From contig CAWKKW010000005.1 of assembly GCA_963850345.1 (NCBI GenBank), positions 1 to 64,000 of the forward strand: a DNA stretch of 64,000 bases. The letters are read 5' to 3'. Shown piece after piece: positions 17,157-25,744 of the stretch (position 1 is the stretch's first letter; each line of letters begins with the position of its first letter). The DNA is from CAWKKW01 sp963850345 (GTDB lineage: Bacteria; Acidobacteriota; Terriglobia; Terriglobales; Acidobacteriaceae). Position numbers and translations under genes: made by a program. The notes below the pieces were generated by a model. The model was not told where the DNA came from. It did not search any database and saw nothing but the letters and a program-made list of their open reading frames with translations.

Positions 17157-18215
17157 ATGATTCCTACTCTTGAATGGACCCGCGAGGGAGTTCGCTTCCT
17201 CGATCAGACTCGCCTTCCGCTCGAAGAAACCTACGTACTGGCCACCACCTATCAACAGGTCGCCGACGTGATTACCACGATGGTTGTGCGCGGAGCACCC
17301 GCCATCGGCGTGAGTGCCGCCATGGGCCTCGCTCTCGGTGTCAAGACCAGCACAGCCAAGACGGTCAGCGAACTCGCCACCGAATTTGCAACCATGTCCC
17401 GCGTGCTGGCCGCGACCCGCCCTACTGCGGTTAATCTGTTCTGGGCGATCGAGCGTATGGGCGAACGGTTCGCCGTTCTCACCTCGCAGCCCGACATCAC
17501 CATCGAAGGCATTCGCGCAGCCCTCATCGAAGAGGCGTTGCTCATGTATGACGAAGACATTGCTGCCTGCCGCACCATGGGTGCTCACGGAGCAGCGCTG
17601 CTGCCCGCGTCAGGCTCGGTGCTCACGCACTGCAACGCCGGCGCTCTCGCTACCTGCGGATATGGCACCGCCCTCGGCGTCATTCGCGCGGCGGTCGAAC
17701 ACGGTCAGAAACTGCATGTGTATGCGGATGAAACGCGGCCCTTTCTGCAGGGAGCCCGGCTCACCGCCTGGGAACTGATGCACGACCACATTCCCACGAC
17801 CGTGCTCTGCGACAACATGGCGGCGAGCCTGATGCGCCAGGGCAAGATTCAGGCAGTCATTGTGGGTGCGGACCGAATCGCCGCCAACGGAGATGTAGCC
17901 AACAAGATCGGTACCTACGGGGTCGCTGTACTGGCGCGGGAACACGGAATTCCCTTTTATGTCGCCGCACCGTGGTCGACCATCGACATGGCCACTCCCA
18001 CCGGCGATGCAATTCCGATCGAGCAACGCGCCGCTCTGGAAGTGACGCATCACGCAGGAAAGCAGCTGACGCCAAATGGAGTTGGCATCGAAAACCCCGC
18101 CTTCGACGTGACGCCCGCAAAATATGTAACCGCGATTATCACAGAACGCGGCGTGCTGCAGGCGCCCTACCCCGAAGCGCTGAAGCAGTTTGATCTACTA
18201 GCCGTTTCCGCCTGA
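17157..18215 (+). CDS. mtnA: S-methyl-5-thioribose-1-phosphate isomerase MtnA
   Basis: Converts methylthioribose-1-phosphate to methylthioribulose-1-phosphate in the methionine salvage pathway. 352 residues, normal family length. Motifs are VVRGAPAIGVSAAMG, TRPTAVNLFWAIERM, LTHCNAGALATCGYGTALG with catalytic Cys159, TAWELMHDHIPTTVLCDNMAA, and GADRIAANGDVANKIGTYG with catalytic Asp239. The C-terminus shows NPAFDVTPAKYVTAIITERG. No other salvage genes adjoin it. Converges with scoB across a hairpin. Confidence 0.97.
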   Translation: MIPTLEWTREGVRFLDQTRLPLEETYVLATTYQQVADVITTMVVRGAPAIGVSAAMGLALGVKTSTAKTVSELATEFATMSRVLAATRPTAVNLFWAIERMGERFAVLTSQPDITIEGIRAALIEEALLMYDEDIAACRTMGAHGAALLPASGSVLTHCNAGALATCGYGTALGVIRAAVEHGQKLHVYADETRPFLQGARLTAWELMHDHIPTTVLCDNMAASLMRQGKIQAVIVGADRIAANGDVANKIGTYGVAVLAREHGIPFYVAAPWSTIDMATPTGDAIPIEQRAALEVTHHAGKQLTPNGVGIENPAFDVTPAKYVTAIITERGVLQAPYPEALKQFDLLAVSA

Positions 18216-18262
18216 TCGCCGCTTTCAAGAGCAGCACCAGTTGGATCGTAATTCAGCGCAGC

Positions 18263-18292
18263 TCCGCGGCTACTTTGTTGCTCAGCCGCGGA
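18263..18292. terminator. Hairpin between convergent mtnA and scoB
   Basis: TCCGCGGCT and AGCCGCGGA form a 9-bp stem with a 12-base loop in the convergent gap. There is no strong T-run on either side, so it may act as a weak bidirectional terminator. Confidence 0.4.
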
Positions 18293-18313
18293 ACCTAAGC
18301 CGGGAACTTACGG

Positions 18314-19021
18314 CTAGCTCAACATCACCTTCAGCTCCGGACTCACCATCAACTCGGGTTCGGTCGCTCGCTGGACATCTTCCAGCGTGAGCCCAGGCGC
18401 GATCTCGTCCAGGATTAGGCCCGAGGGTGTCACCCGAATCCAGGCCATCTCCGTCGCGATCGTGTCCACAACCTTGAGACCTGTCAACGGCAGACTGCAT
18501 TGCCGCAGTATCTTCGGCCTCCCGTCCCGCGTCGTGTGCTCCATGGCCACGATCACGCGGCGCGCGCTGGCGACCAGGTCCATGGCGCCTCCCATGCCCT
18601 TCACAACCTTGCCGGGAATCATCCAGTTCGCCAGATTCCCCTGCGCATCCACTTCCATGGCACCCAAAATACTTAGATCGATGTGGCCGCCCCGGATCAT
18701 GGCGAACGAATCGGCGCTTGAAAAAAAGGAGCTGCCGGGAAGCTCGGACACGGTCTCTTTGCCGGCATTGATCAGGTCGGGATCTTCTTCGCCTGACAAG
18801 GGATACGGCCCGACTCCCAACATCCCGTTCTCCGATTGCAGCACCACTTCCATGCCCGGCGGAACGTGGTTGGCCACCAGTGTTGGCATGCCGATGCCAA
18901 GGTTCACGTAGAACCCATCCCGGAGTTCGCGTGCGACCCGTTTCACAATACGCTCACGTTTTTCGATCTCACGCTGCTTGTCCGCCGATTTGCTGTTCGG
19001 GTTCGGTACAGTAGTACTCAT
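18314..19021 (-). CDS. scoB: 3-oxoacid CoA-transferase subunit B
   Basis: Beta subunit of succinyl-CoA:3-ketoacid (or acetoacetate) CoA transferase. 235 residues from ATG 19021. ARELRDGFYVNLGIGMPTLVANHVPPG is the N-terminal motif; VVLQSENGMLGVGPYP contains the catalytic Glu of the ENG motif; FFSSADSFAMIRGGHIDLSILGAMEVDAQGNLANWMIPGKVVKGMGGAMDLV is highly conserved. The alpha subunit, which normally lies immediately upstream, is absent; a divergent small membrane protein gene starts 22 bp away instead. Confidence 0.93.
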   Translation of the reverse strand: MSTTVPNPNSKSADKQREIEKRERIVKRVARELRDGFYVNLGIGMPTLVANHVPPGMEVVLQSENGMLGVGPYPLSGEEDPDLINAGKETVSELPGSSFFSSADSFAMIRGGHIDLSILGAMEVDAQGNLANWMIPGKVVKGMGGAMDLVASARRVIVAMEHTTRDGRPKILRQCSLPLTGLKVVDTIATEMAWIRVTPSGLILDEIAPGLTLEDVQRATEPELMVSPELKVMLS

Positions 19022-19043
19022 AGTAGTGATTCTTTCCCATTCG

Positions 19044-19340
19044 ATGCAGTATGCCGTCTTCAATTACCGCGCCAAGTCCCTGGTGCGCGGCAGTGTGCTC
19101 GTTCTAGGCAGCTTGTTACTGGCCTTTGTCTGGTCCGGCTTTCCGCAGGACCGCCCTACGCTCAAGCTCATCTTGCCGGCTTGCCTCGCGCTCTACGGTA
19201 CATGGGAAACGCTGCGCTGTCTCCGCATGCGGTGGAGCTTCTACCATGGCGGCGTCATGCTGTTGCTCTACATGGATATTATGGCGCTGGCCATGATCTT
19301 CTTTCTGCTGCTGTATCCCTATGGTGGATGGCTGCTGTAG
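19044..19340 (+). CDS. Small membrane protein, unknown
   Basis: 98 residues from ATG 19044 (a longer frame from 18978 would overlap the divergent scoB start). Three hydrophobic helices: SLVRGSVLVLGSLLLAFVWSG, LKLILPACLALYGTWETL, and GGVMLLLYMDIMALAMIFFLLLYPYG. No recognised family or motif. The 22-bp gap to scoB leaves little room for two separate promoters, so initiation may lie inside one of the genes. Confidence 0.6.
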   Translation: MQYAVFNYRAKSLVRGSVLVLGSLLLAFVWSGFPQDRPTLKLILPACLALYGTWETLRCLRMRWSFYHGGVMLLLYMDIMALAMIFFLLLYPYGGWLL

Positions 19341-19420
19341 TTTCGCCAGAACTCACTTTCAGCCTGACGCTCGATTCCGCGTGATGTGTCGCCTAGCGGT
19401 TTTTGCTTTACTCTGAATCC

Positions 19421-19753
19421 ATGGCGCGTATGCGACCCGGTTCCTTCGTGACCTTGGGATTGGCTCTCTTGCTGGCTCTGGGTTCCGCTTACCTGATCCT
19501 CACCAGCGCGGAGTTGCCTTGCGAACGTCGACCTCCGCTGACGATCCTGGCCACACTGTCCGCGTTTTTGATCGCGCTAAGCTTTCGCCAACTGGCAAGT
19601 TCGGTCAGTTCGACCCAGACACGAATCCTCCTTGTCTGCCTTCTGCTCGCCGGCGGTGCGATGTTCTTTGACGTGCGCTTCGTGATGAAATACCGCACGA
19701 TCTGTAGTGGTCTGCAGGAGCAACTGCGGCAGTTAAATCAGCCGGTGCGTTAA
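19421..19753 (+). CDS. Small membrane protein, unknown
   Basis: 110 residues from ATG 19421: MARMRPGSFVTLGLALLLALG begins a first helix, followed by ILATLSAFLIALSF and ILLVCLLLAGGAMFFDV helices and a basic/Gln-rich C-terminus (GLQEQLRQLNQPVR). No family recognised. Stands between another small membrane protein gene and mscL on the same strand, each separated by 80-155 bp. Confidence 0.55.
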   Translation: MARMRPGSFVTLGLALLLALGSAYLILTSAELPCERRPPLTILATLSAFLIALSFRQLASSVSSTQTRILLVCLLLAGGAMFFDVRFVMKYRTICSGLQEQLRQLNQPVR

Positions 19754-19908
19754 ATAGCGGCGCAACTTCAGGGCCAGGAGTCATCCCAGGTTCCCATGGC
19801 GTAGTCCCACCTCCACCCGCAGTCTGAACGATGTTTGCAGCGAATGTGCAGCTCTTGCAGTAGCATGGCGGTGCGGTTTTCTTTACCCCAGTTCTGAGGA
19901 GGAAACGA

Positions 19909-20319
19909 ATGCTGAAGGGATTTCGCGATTTCATTCTGCGCGGCAATGTTGTGGATTTGGCGGTTGCCGTCATCATCGGAGTTGCTTTTGGAGCGGTCGT
20001 CACTTCGCTTGTCACGGACGTGATCAACCCGCTCATCTCCGCGATTGTGCATAAGCCGGACTTCTCCTACCTGGTGCTCGATGTGAATGGCGGGAAGGTG
20101 AAGTACGGCAACTTTCTGAACTCTCTTATTAACTTCCTGATTGTCTCGGCGGCTGTCTACTTCATCGCCGTCCTGCCGATCAACGCGCTGATGAAGCGTC
20201 TACACCCGGCCAAGCCTGCCGCTCCCACCACCCGCCCCTGCCCTGAATGCCTGAGCGATATTCCGCTGGGCGCGAAGCGCTGCTCGCACTGCGGTCAGCC
20301 GGTGGGTCTCACAGCCTGA
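19909..20319 (+). CDS. mscL: Large-conductance mechanosensitive channel MscL with zinc-ribbon tail
   Basis: Homopentameric inner-membrane channel that opens under turgor. GAGGAAACGA precedes the ATG. MLKGFRDFILRGNVVDLAVAVIIGVAFGAVVTSLV is the N-terminal helix and TM1 pore helix; FLNSLINFLIVSAAVYFIAVLPIN is TM2. The cytoplasmic tail is longer than in the E. coli protein at its end and carries CPECLSDIPLGAKRCSHCG, a four-cysteine zinc-ribbon pattern. Tails of this type occur in some relatives; the effect on gating is unknown. Confidence 0.96.
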   Translation: MLKGFRDFILRGNVVDLAVAVIIGVAFGAVVTSLVTDVINPLISAIVHKPDFSYLVLDVNGGKVKYGNFLNSLINFLIVSAAVYFIAVLPINALMKRLHPAKPAAPTTRPCPECLSDIPLGAKRCSHCGQPVGLTA

Positions 20320-20453
20320 GGTGAGAACTCGTACTTCTATACAGCTTTGAGTTCCGTCGTCGGAACACTGTTGCCATTGCAATCATAGCTGCAGTGTGTT
20401 CGTTCGAGTCTCGTGCATTTGGCTTTGCTAAAATCAGCCCAATAGAGGAACAG

Positions 20454-21323
20454 ATGCTCAACACCACCTTCATCCGGCAAGTCGGCGTTGTCCGATGGTG
20501 CACACGTTATCCTTGGCTGCTGATGCGGCGCCGAGTGTTCAAGCTGGATAGCCGGCTCCGGTTGCCCACCGGCAGCACCGTCTTCCTCCCCATCCAGAGC
20601 GCAAGCGCGACGGAAGTATATGTCACCAAAGCAGACATCGACTGGGGATCTGAATCTCTGTTCGTGAAGTTTGCAGACACAGAGCACGATTTTTTGGATA
20701 TCGGCGCACACATCGGCTACTACTCTGTCTATTTGTCACCACGCGTGCGACGAGTCTATGCGTTCGAGCCGGATCCCAGGAATCACGCCGGGCTGGAAAT
20801 CAACGCAGCGGCAGCCCGCAACGTGGAAGTTGTCAAGATGGCAGTTTCCTCCAGCAGTGGTGTAGCTTCGTTCTCGATCGGTGGCGGATCTGCGGTAAGC
20901 CGAATCGTCGAGAACTCGCCGGCTCCGGGAGTGATCCAGGTGGACGTCACAACAGTCGATGCGTTCGTTGCCTCCAAAGAGGGGTGTGCCGTGACCCTGG
21001 TGAAGATTGACGCGGAAGGCCACGACATGGAGGTGTTGCGAGGCATGCCGCAACTCGTCCGAGATCGGTCCCCGCTTATCCTGGCCGAATGTGATCTTGG
21101 CGTCGAACTGCGAGAATTGTGCCAGGAATGGAACTATCGGATCTTCGGCTTCGTGCGCGACCGTCAATCTCTGCGGACCTCCTTCAAAGAACTTACCAGT
21201 AGCGGCGACGGAGAATGGTTCAAAATGCTCTTTCTAGTACCTCCGCGCCTTACTGCTGACTTTTCGCAGCAAGTCCGCCAAAGTTCTTCAAAGGGCAACA
21301 ACGGCGCGACACAGCTGCCCTGA
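20454..21323 (+). CDS. FkbM-family SAM-dependent methyltransferase
   Basis: 289 residues from ATG 20454 (AGAGGAA ribosome site). The SAM-binding loop reads HDFLDIGAHIGYYSVYLS, the acidic adenosine-binding strand VYAFEPDPRNHAGLEIN, and the FkbM signature VTLVKIDAEGHDMEVLRGM. Members O-methylate sugars or polyketides; no glycan cluster surrounds this one, so the substrate is open. The C-terminal tail after RLTADFSQQ is low in conservation. Confidence 0.88.
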   Translation: MLNTTFIRQVGVVRWCTRYPWLLMRRRVFKLDSRLRLPTGSTVFLPIQSASATEVYVTKADIDWGSESLFVKFADTEHDFLDIGAHIGYYSVYLSPRVRRVYAFEPDPRNHAGLEINAAAARNVEVVKMAVSSSSGVASFSIGGGSAVSRIVENSPAPGVIQVDVTTVDAFVASKEGCAVTLVKIDAEGHDMEVLRGMPQLVRDRSPLILAECDLGVELRELCQEWNYRIFGFVRDRQSLRTSFKELTSSGDGEWFKMLFLVPPRLTADFSQQVRQSSSKGNNGATQLP

Positions 21324-21404
21324 CTAAACCGAAGTGAACGCGAAGCTGCCGGGGATTACGACCGATTCCCGCGTTTATCTTTCTGAAGTGCTTTGAGAGG
21401 AAAC

Positions 21405-23588
21405 TTGCAACCTTCAAATCCGGCTCCAGCGTCCGCGAAGAGCTTTCGCCTGGCACCCACGTTGTATCTATCCTTTGCATTGGCAGTTCTTTTTCCGGCC
21501 AGCCAAGTATTCGCACAGAACACCCCACCCCAGTCCGTCTTCGGTTACACAGATTTTGCGCAGCAGGCAAAACTCGATCGCACCTTTCTGGCCGTGCCTG
21601 ACGCCAAAGTCGCCGGCGCGGATCTGAAGACGCTCACAGCGGCACCGCACATCGCGGGCTCCAAAGAAGACTATGCGACCGCAGAATTCGTCGCCGGCAA
21701 ATTTCGCGAGGCGGGATTCGAGACCAGCATTGTTCCCTATCGCGCGTGGCTGAACCTGCCGAAGGAGATCCGTCTCGAGGCCACCGATGCGGATGGAAAG
21801 ATCCTGATGCGCGGCCCGACTCGCGAACACGTAGCCGTCGACCCCTTTCAGGATGATCCGCGTGTGGTCACGCCCTTCAATGGCAGTTCGCCATCCGGCG
21901 ATGTCACCGCCGAAGTGGTCTACGCGAATTACGGCCGGCCTGAGGACTTCAAGAGGCTTGACGATTTGCACATCGACGTGCGCGGTAAAATCGTTCTGGT
22001 TCGGTATGGTTCAAATTTTCGCGGCGTCAAGGTTTACGTCGCGCAACAGCATGGTGCGGCCGGAGTCATCATCTACTCCGATCCCGCAGATGATGGCTAC
22101 ACGCGCGGCGACATCTATCCGCGTGGCCCTTATCGCCCGGAAACCGGCGTACAGCGCGGCTCGGTGCAATACATGTTCAAGTATCCCGGCGATGCGACCA
22201 CGCCCGGCGTTGCCTCCACTCCTGACCTGCCCCAGGGTCAGCGAGTCCCCATCGCGCAAGTCACCAGCCTGCCGACGATCCCATCCACGCCCATTTCGTA
22301 CCATGACGCCTCACCGATCCTCGACCACCTCGGCGGTCCCGATGCGCCACGCGATTGGCAAGGAGGATTGCCCTTCAACTATCACGTAGGGCCCGGTGGC
22401 GTGAAGGTTCACATGCTGCTGCGTCAGGACTACTCGATGCAGACCATCTGGGACGTAATCGGGCGTATTCCCGGCAGCGAATTCCCCGACGAGTGGGTCG
22501 TCGCGGGCAATCATCGGGACGCCTGGGTTTACGGAGCAGTCGATCCTAACAGTGGCACCGCCGCCATGCTGGAGTCCGTTCGCGGCATTGGCGCCCTGCT
22601 CAAGACCGGCTGGAAGCCGAAGCGCACCATCCTCTTTGGCAGTTGGGACGCCGAAGAGGAAGGCCTGATCGGCTCGACCGAGTGGGCCGAAGATCACGCC
22701 AAGGAACTACAGCACGCCGTCGCTTATCTGAACACCGACGTCGCCGTCTCAGGCCCAGACTTCAGCGCATCCGCAGTGCCGTCTCTCAAGCAATTTCTAC
22801 GCGAAGTCGCGCGCGAGGTTCCGAGCCCTAAGGGCGGCACGGTCTACGACCAATGGAAGGCCGAGCAGGCCACCGGAGAGAACGCTCGCCATCCGAATAA
22901 CGGCTTCAACCAGTCGCGCCCCAATTACCGCCAGGAAGATGTGGAAGTGGGCGACCTCGGCAGCGGTTCTGACTACACGCCCTTCATTCAGCACCTCGGC
23001 GTGCCCTCGACGGACATCTCCTCGGGTGGCCCTTACGGTGTCTATCACTCGGTTTTTGATAACTACAGCTGGTTCATAAAAAATGCAGATCCTACGTTCG
23101 TCTACGAGCAACAACAGGCGCGCGTGATGGGGCTCGAAGTGCTTCACATGGCGGACTGCGATGTACTGCCATACGATTACGTGACCTACGGCAAAGAGAT
23201 CCAATCCTACCTTGAACAGGCGAAGAAGAAGGCCTCCGGGATGGCGGGTCTTGACTTCTCTGCCGCTCTGAAAGCCGCGCAGGAATTTACCGCCGCGGCC
23301 GGCCGGGTCCACACCAAGCAGTCCTCTCCTGGGGCAGACACAAAAGCGTTGAATGCAGCGCTGCGCCAGACCGAGGAAAGCCTTCTGCTGCCGGAGGGAT
23401 TGCCGAATCGTCCCTGGTTCAAACACGCCATCTACGCTCCCGGCGAGTACACGGGCTACGCCGCGGTGGTCGTGCCCGGAGTCAACGAAGCCATCGACGC
23501 CAAGGATGATGCACGCGCCAAGGGGCAGTTGACTGCGCTCACCGCCGCTATCGAGCGAGCGACCGCGGTGATGCAATCCGTTCCGTAA
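21405..23588 (+). CDS. M28-family zinc peptidase, glutamate carboxypeptidase II-like
   Basis: Secreted metallopeptidase of about 727 residues. TTG 21405 was chosen because GAGAGG lies just upstream. A signal peptide (YLSFALAVLFPASQVFAQ) is followed by a propeptide-like region, a PA domain (DVRGKIVLVRYGSNFRGVKV...QQHGAAGVIIYSDP), and the M28 catalytic core: VAGNHRDAWVYGAVDPNSGTAAMLE (zinc His and bridging Asp), SWDAEEEGLIGSTEWAE (catalytic Glu pair), YLNTDVAVSG and YHSVFDNY (zinc His). The end is a transferrin-receptor-type helical dimerisation domain (residues ~600-727). Probably an exported peptidase feeding on oligopeptides. Confidence 0.94.
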   Translation: MQPSNPAPASAKSFRLAPTLYLSFALAVLFPASQVFAQNTPPQSVFGYTDFAQQAKLDRTFLAVPDAKVAGADLKTLTAAPHIAGSKEDYATAEFVAGKFREAGFETSIVPYRAWLNLPKEIRLEATDADGKILMRGPTREHVAVDPFQDDPRVVTPFNGSSPSGDVTAEVVYANYGRPEDFKRLDDLHIDVRGKIVLVRYGSNFRGVKVYVAQQHGAAGVIIYSDPADDGYTRGDIYPRGPYRPETGVQRGSVQYMFKYPGDATTPGVASTPDLPQGQRVPIAQVTSLPTIPSTPISYHDASPILDHLGGPDAPRDWQGGLPFNYHVGPGGVKVHMLLRQDYSMQTIWDVIGRIPGSEFPDEWVVAGNHRDAWVYGAVDPNSGTAAMLESVRGIGALLKTGWKPKRTILFGSWDAEEEGLIGSTEWAEDHAKELQHAVAYLNTDVAVSGPDFSASAVPSLKQFLREVAREVPSPKGGTVYDQWKAEQATGENARHPNNGFNQSRPNYRQEDVEVGDLGSGSDYTPFIQHLGVPSTDISSGGPYGVYHSVFDNYSWFIKNADPTFVYEQQQARVMGLEVLHMADCDVLPYDYVTYGKEIQSYLEQAKKKASGMAGLDFSAALKAAQEFTAAAGRVHTKQSSPGADTKALNAALRQTEESLLLPEGLPNRPWFKHAIYAPGEYTGYAAVVVPGVNEAIDAKDDARAKGQLTALTAAIERATAVMQSVP

Positions 23589-23700
23589 CCGGGCGTCCCA
23601 TTTCGGCACCAATAGCCAGAAATGCCACCATTGGGGCATGGATCCCGGCGCGTAAGTGCTATGGGCAGAAATGCGCATCGGTTGCATTCTGGTTGTGTCA

Positions 23701-23717
23701 GGAGGCAAACAGCCTCC
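23701..23717 (+). promoter_or_regulatory. Leader hairpin upstream of 29-residue peptide gene, copy 1
   Basis: GGAGGC-AAACA-GCCTCC. Its core AGGC-N5-GCCT ends exactly 20 bases before the ATG, the same distance as in the second copy at 37703-37715. Confidence 0.5.
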
Positions 23718-23735
23718 ACACTGGAGACCCAAACC

Positions 23736-23825
23736 ATGCAAGACTTGCTGATTGCCTTGTTCTTTGTTGCGATGATTGTCTCGCCCTGTGTTGTAGCCGC
23801 GCGCGCTGGTAAGAACGCCGCGTAA
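23736..23825 (+). CDS. 29-residue single-helix membrane peptide, copy 1
   Basis: Too short for routine gene calling. ATG preceded by GGAG; encodes MQDLLIALFFVAMIVS, then PCVVAARAGKNAA: one hydrophobic helix from residue 4 and a short basic C-terminus. A second gene at 37736 has the same length and the pattern M-x-D-L-L-x3-L-x-F-V-A...P-x2-V-A-x-R-x-G, with about 13 of 29 positions identical. Both have a leader hairpin at the same distance and a GGCCGCC/GGCGGCC terminator. This independent duplication argues strongly for a real gene. No family recognised; it resembles tiny membrane subunits such as KdpF only in size. Confidence 0.7.
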   Translation: MQDLLIALFFVAMIVSPCVVAARAGKNAA

Positions 23826-23885
23826 CTTCACCCGACGAGAGTCGTACCATACTTCGTTTCTGCTTTATGGCCCGCAGAAATACAC

Positions 23886-23917
23886 AAAGGCCGCCCACAA
23901 CCATGGGCGGCCTTTTT
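23886..23917 (+). terminator. Rho-independent terminator after peptide gene, copy 1
   Basis: AAAGGCCGCCCA and TGGGCGGCCTTT form a perfect 12-bp stem around a 6-base loop, followed by TT. Lies 60 bp after the peptide stop, converging on thiC. Confidence 0.9.
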
Positions 23918-23960
23918 GCTGCTCTTCAGTCGGTCCTGCGCTGCGATTCCCAGCCTGCGG

Positions 23961-25442
23961 CTAGTTCTTCGCGCTTACCTGCTGCGCCTGCAACGTGACC
24001 AACTGCGTCAGATCCTGCTTCTCCAGCCCGTGGACTTCCTTGTTGAACTTGTCCACTTTGCTGGACCAGTTCATCGAGCAGAACTTGGGCCCGCACATCG
24101 AGCAGAAAGCCGCTTCCTTGTAGTAGTCGTCGGGCAAGGTCTCGTCGTGCATGGCGCGAGCCGTCTCCGGATCGAGTGACAGCTCAAACTGCTTGTCCCA
24201 GTCGAAGGTATAGCGCGCGTAGCTGATGGCATCGTCCCGGTCGCGAGCACCCGGACGATGACGTGCGAGGTCGGCTGCGTGGGCGGCAATCTTGTAAGCG
24301 ATCATGCCGTCCTTCACATCCTTCTCGTTGGGCAGACCAAGATGCTCTTTAGGAGTGACGTAGCAAAGCATGGACGCGCCATGCCAGCCGATCATCGCCG
24401 CTCCAATGGCGCTGGTGATGTGATCGTAACCCGGAGCGATGTCGGTGACTAGCGGCCCGAGCGTGTAGAAAGGAGCGCCGTCGCAGAGTTCCACTTCCTT
24501 GGTCACCTGCATCTCGATCTGGTCGAGAGGCACGTGCCCCGGCCCCTCGATCATAACCTGTACATCGTCCTTCCAGGCCATGCGCGTGAGCTCGCCAAGC
24601 GTCTTCAGTTCCGCGAACTGCGCCTCGTCGCTGGCATCCGCAATGCAGCCAGGACGCAGCCCATCTCCCAGCGAGAAGCTGACGTCGTACTTGGCCATGA
24701 CCTTCACGATGCGGTCAAAGTGCTCGTAGAGGAAGTTCTGCTTGTGATGGTGCGTCATCCAGTGTGCGAGGATCGATCCGCCGCGGCTCACAATGCCGGT
24801 GATCCGTTTTGCAACCATCGGAACGTACTGGATCAACAGCCCGGCGTGCACGGTGAAGTAATCCACGCCCTGCTGCGCCTGCTCTTCGATCACATCCAGA
24901 TACACGTCGATATTGAGGTCTTCAAGCTTTTTTACTCGGTTCAGCGCCTCGTAGATCGGCACCGTTCCAATCGGCACTGGAGAATGGCGCAAGATGGAGT
25001 CGCGAATCTCGGGAATGTCGCCGCCCGTGGAAAGATCCATGACCGTATCGGCACCAAACTGTACCGCCGCGTGCAGCTTCTTGAGCTCATCCTGAATGTT
25101 CGAGGTGATTGCCGAATTGCCGATGTTAGCGTTGACTTTGCAGCGCGTCGCCACACCGATCCCCATCGGCTCCACCTCAGGATGATTGATGTTGGCGGGG
25201 ATGATGAGTCGGCCCGCAGCCACTTCCTGGCGAATCAGCTCCGGCTGCAGCTGTTCCCGATTGGCCACATACAGCATCTCCTCCGTCGTCTTTCCCAGGC
25301 GCGCAAAGTGCATTTGCGACATGTTGCTGTCACCGGACCGGGCTGCCTCTTCTTTTCGCTTGACGATCCACTCGGACCGAGGCGCGAGAATCTCTCGTGT
25401 CGTGCTGCCGTTCCCTGGAATGCCGTTGCTGCTGCTGCTCAT
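23961..25442 (-). CDS. thiC: Phosphomethylpyrimidine synthase ThiC
   Basis: Radical-SAM enzyme that rearranges AIR to HMP-phosphate in thiamine synthesis. 493 residues from ATG 25442, with GAGGTG upstream. Conserved stretches include IPANINHPEVEPMGIG, VNANIGNSAITSN, DLSTGGDIPEIR, PIGTVPIYEAL, DYFTVHAGLL, SRGGSILAHWMTHHHKQNFLYEHF, EGPGHVPLDQIEMQV and FYTLGPLVTDIAPGYDHITSAIGAAM. The C-terminal CSMCGPKFC (CX2CX4C) binds the [4Fe-4S] cluster. No TPP riboswitch pattern was seen in the leader. No other thiamine genes adjoin it. Confidence 0.97.
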   Translation of the reverse strand: MSSSSNGIPGNGSTTREILAPRSEWIVKRKEEAARSGDSNMSQMHFARLGKTTEEMLYVANREQLQPELIRQEVAAGRLIIPANINHPEVEPMGIGVATRCKVNANIGNSAITSNIQDELKKLHAAVQFGADTVMDLSTGGDIPEIRDSILRHSPVPIGTVPIYEALNRVKKLEDLNIDVYLDVIEEQAQQGVDYFTVHAGLLIQYVPMVAKRITGIVSRGGSILAHWMTHHHKQNFLYEHFDRIVKVMAKYDVSFSLGDGLRPGCIADASDEAQFAELKTLGELTRMAWKDDVQVMIEGPGHVPLDQIEMQVTKEVELCDGAPFYTLGPLVTDIAPGYDHITSAIGAAMIGWHGASMLCYVTPKEHLGLPNEKDVKDGMIAYKIAAHAADLARHRPGARDRDDAISYARYTFDWDKQFELSLDPETARAMHDETLPDDYYKEAAFCSMCGPKFCSMNWSSKVDKFNKEVHGLEKQDLTQLVTLQAQQVSAKN

Positions 25443-25506
25443 TGTCACCTCGAATGTCTGGAAGGAGTTAGTTGCTGGGGTCGTGTCGTTGTGACGGATT
25501 CTGTTG

Positions 25507-25535
25507 ATTATAGCCTCAGATTTCAGAGGGTTGAA
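25507..25535 (-). promoter_or_regulatory. thiC promoter
   Basis: On the minus strand TTCAAC (25530-25535), a 17-bp spacer and a consensus TATAAT (25507-25512). The resulting leader would be about 58 nt, too short for a full TPP riboswitch. Confidence 0.6.
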
Positions 25536-25744
25536 GCGGGGCAGCCGCGTTTCAGAGAGCAACCGGCGCTGGACAAGACTCTGTGCCGTATCGATCGAAA
25601 CTAACCACTTTTCTCATTGTGATCCAAATCACCGGCTCCTGCGGCGGCTTTCTTCTACACTGGTGCAGTGAGAGGGATTTTTCGTTCAGCAAAGGAAACG
25701 CTTGACGGGCCGGTTCCCCTCTCCCTACTCTGAAGGCAACCTCT

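Noticed and set aside
25702..25731. Promoter for ccmE (TTGACG with TACTCT)
   Set aside because: The predicted start would fall at or beyond the ribosome site, only a few bases from the ATG.
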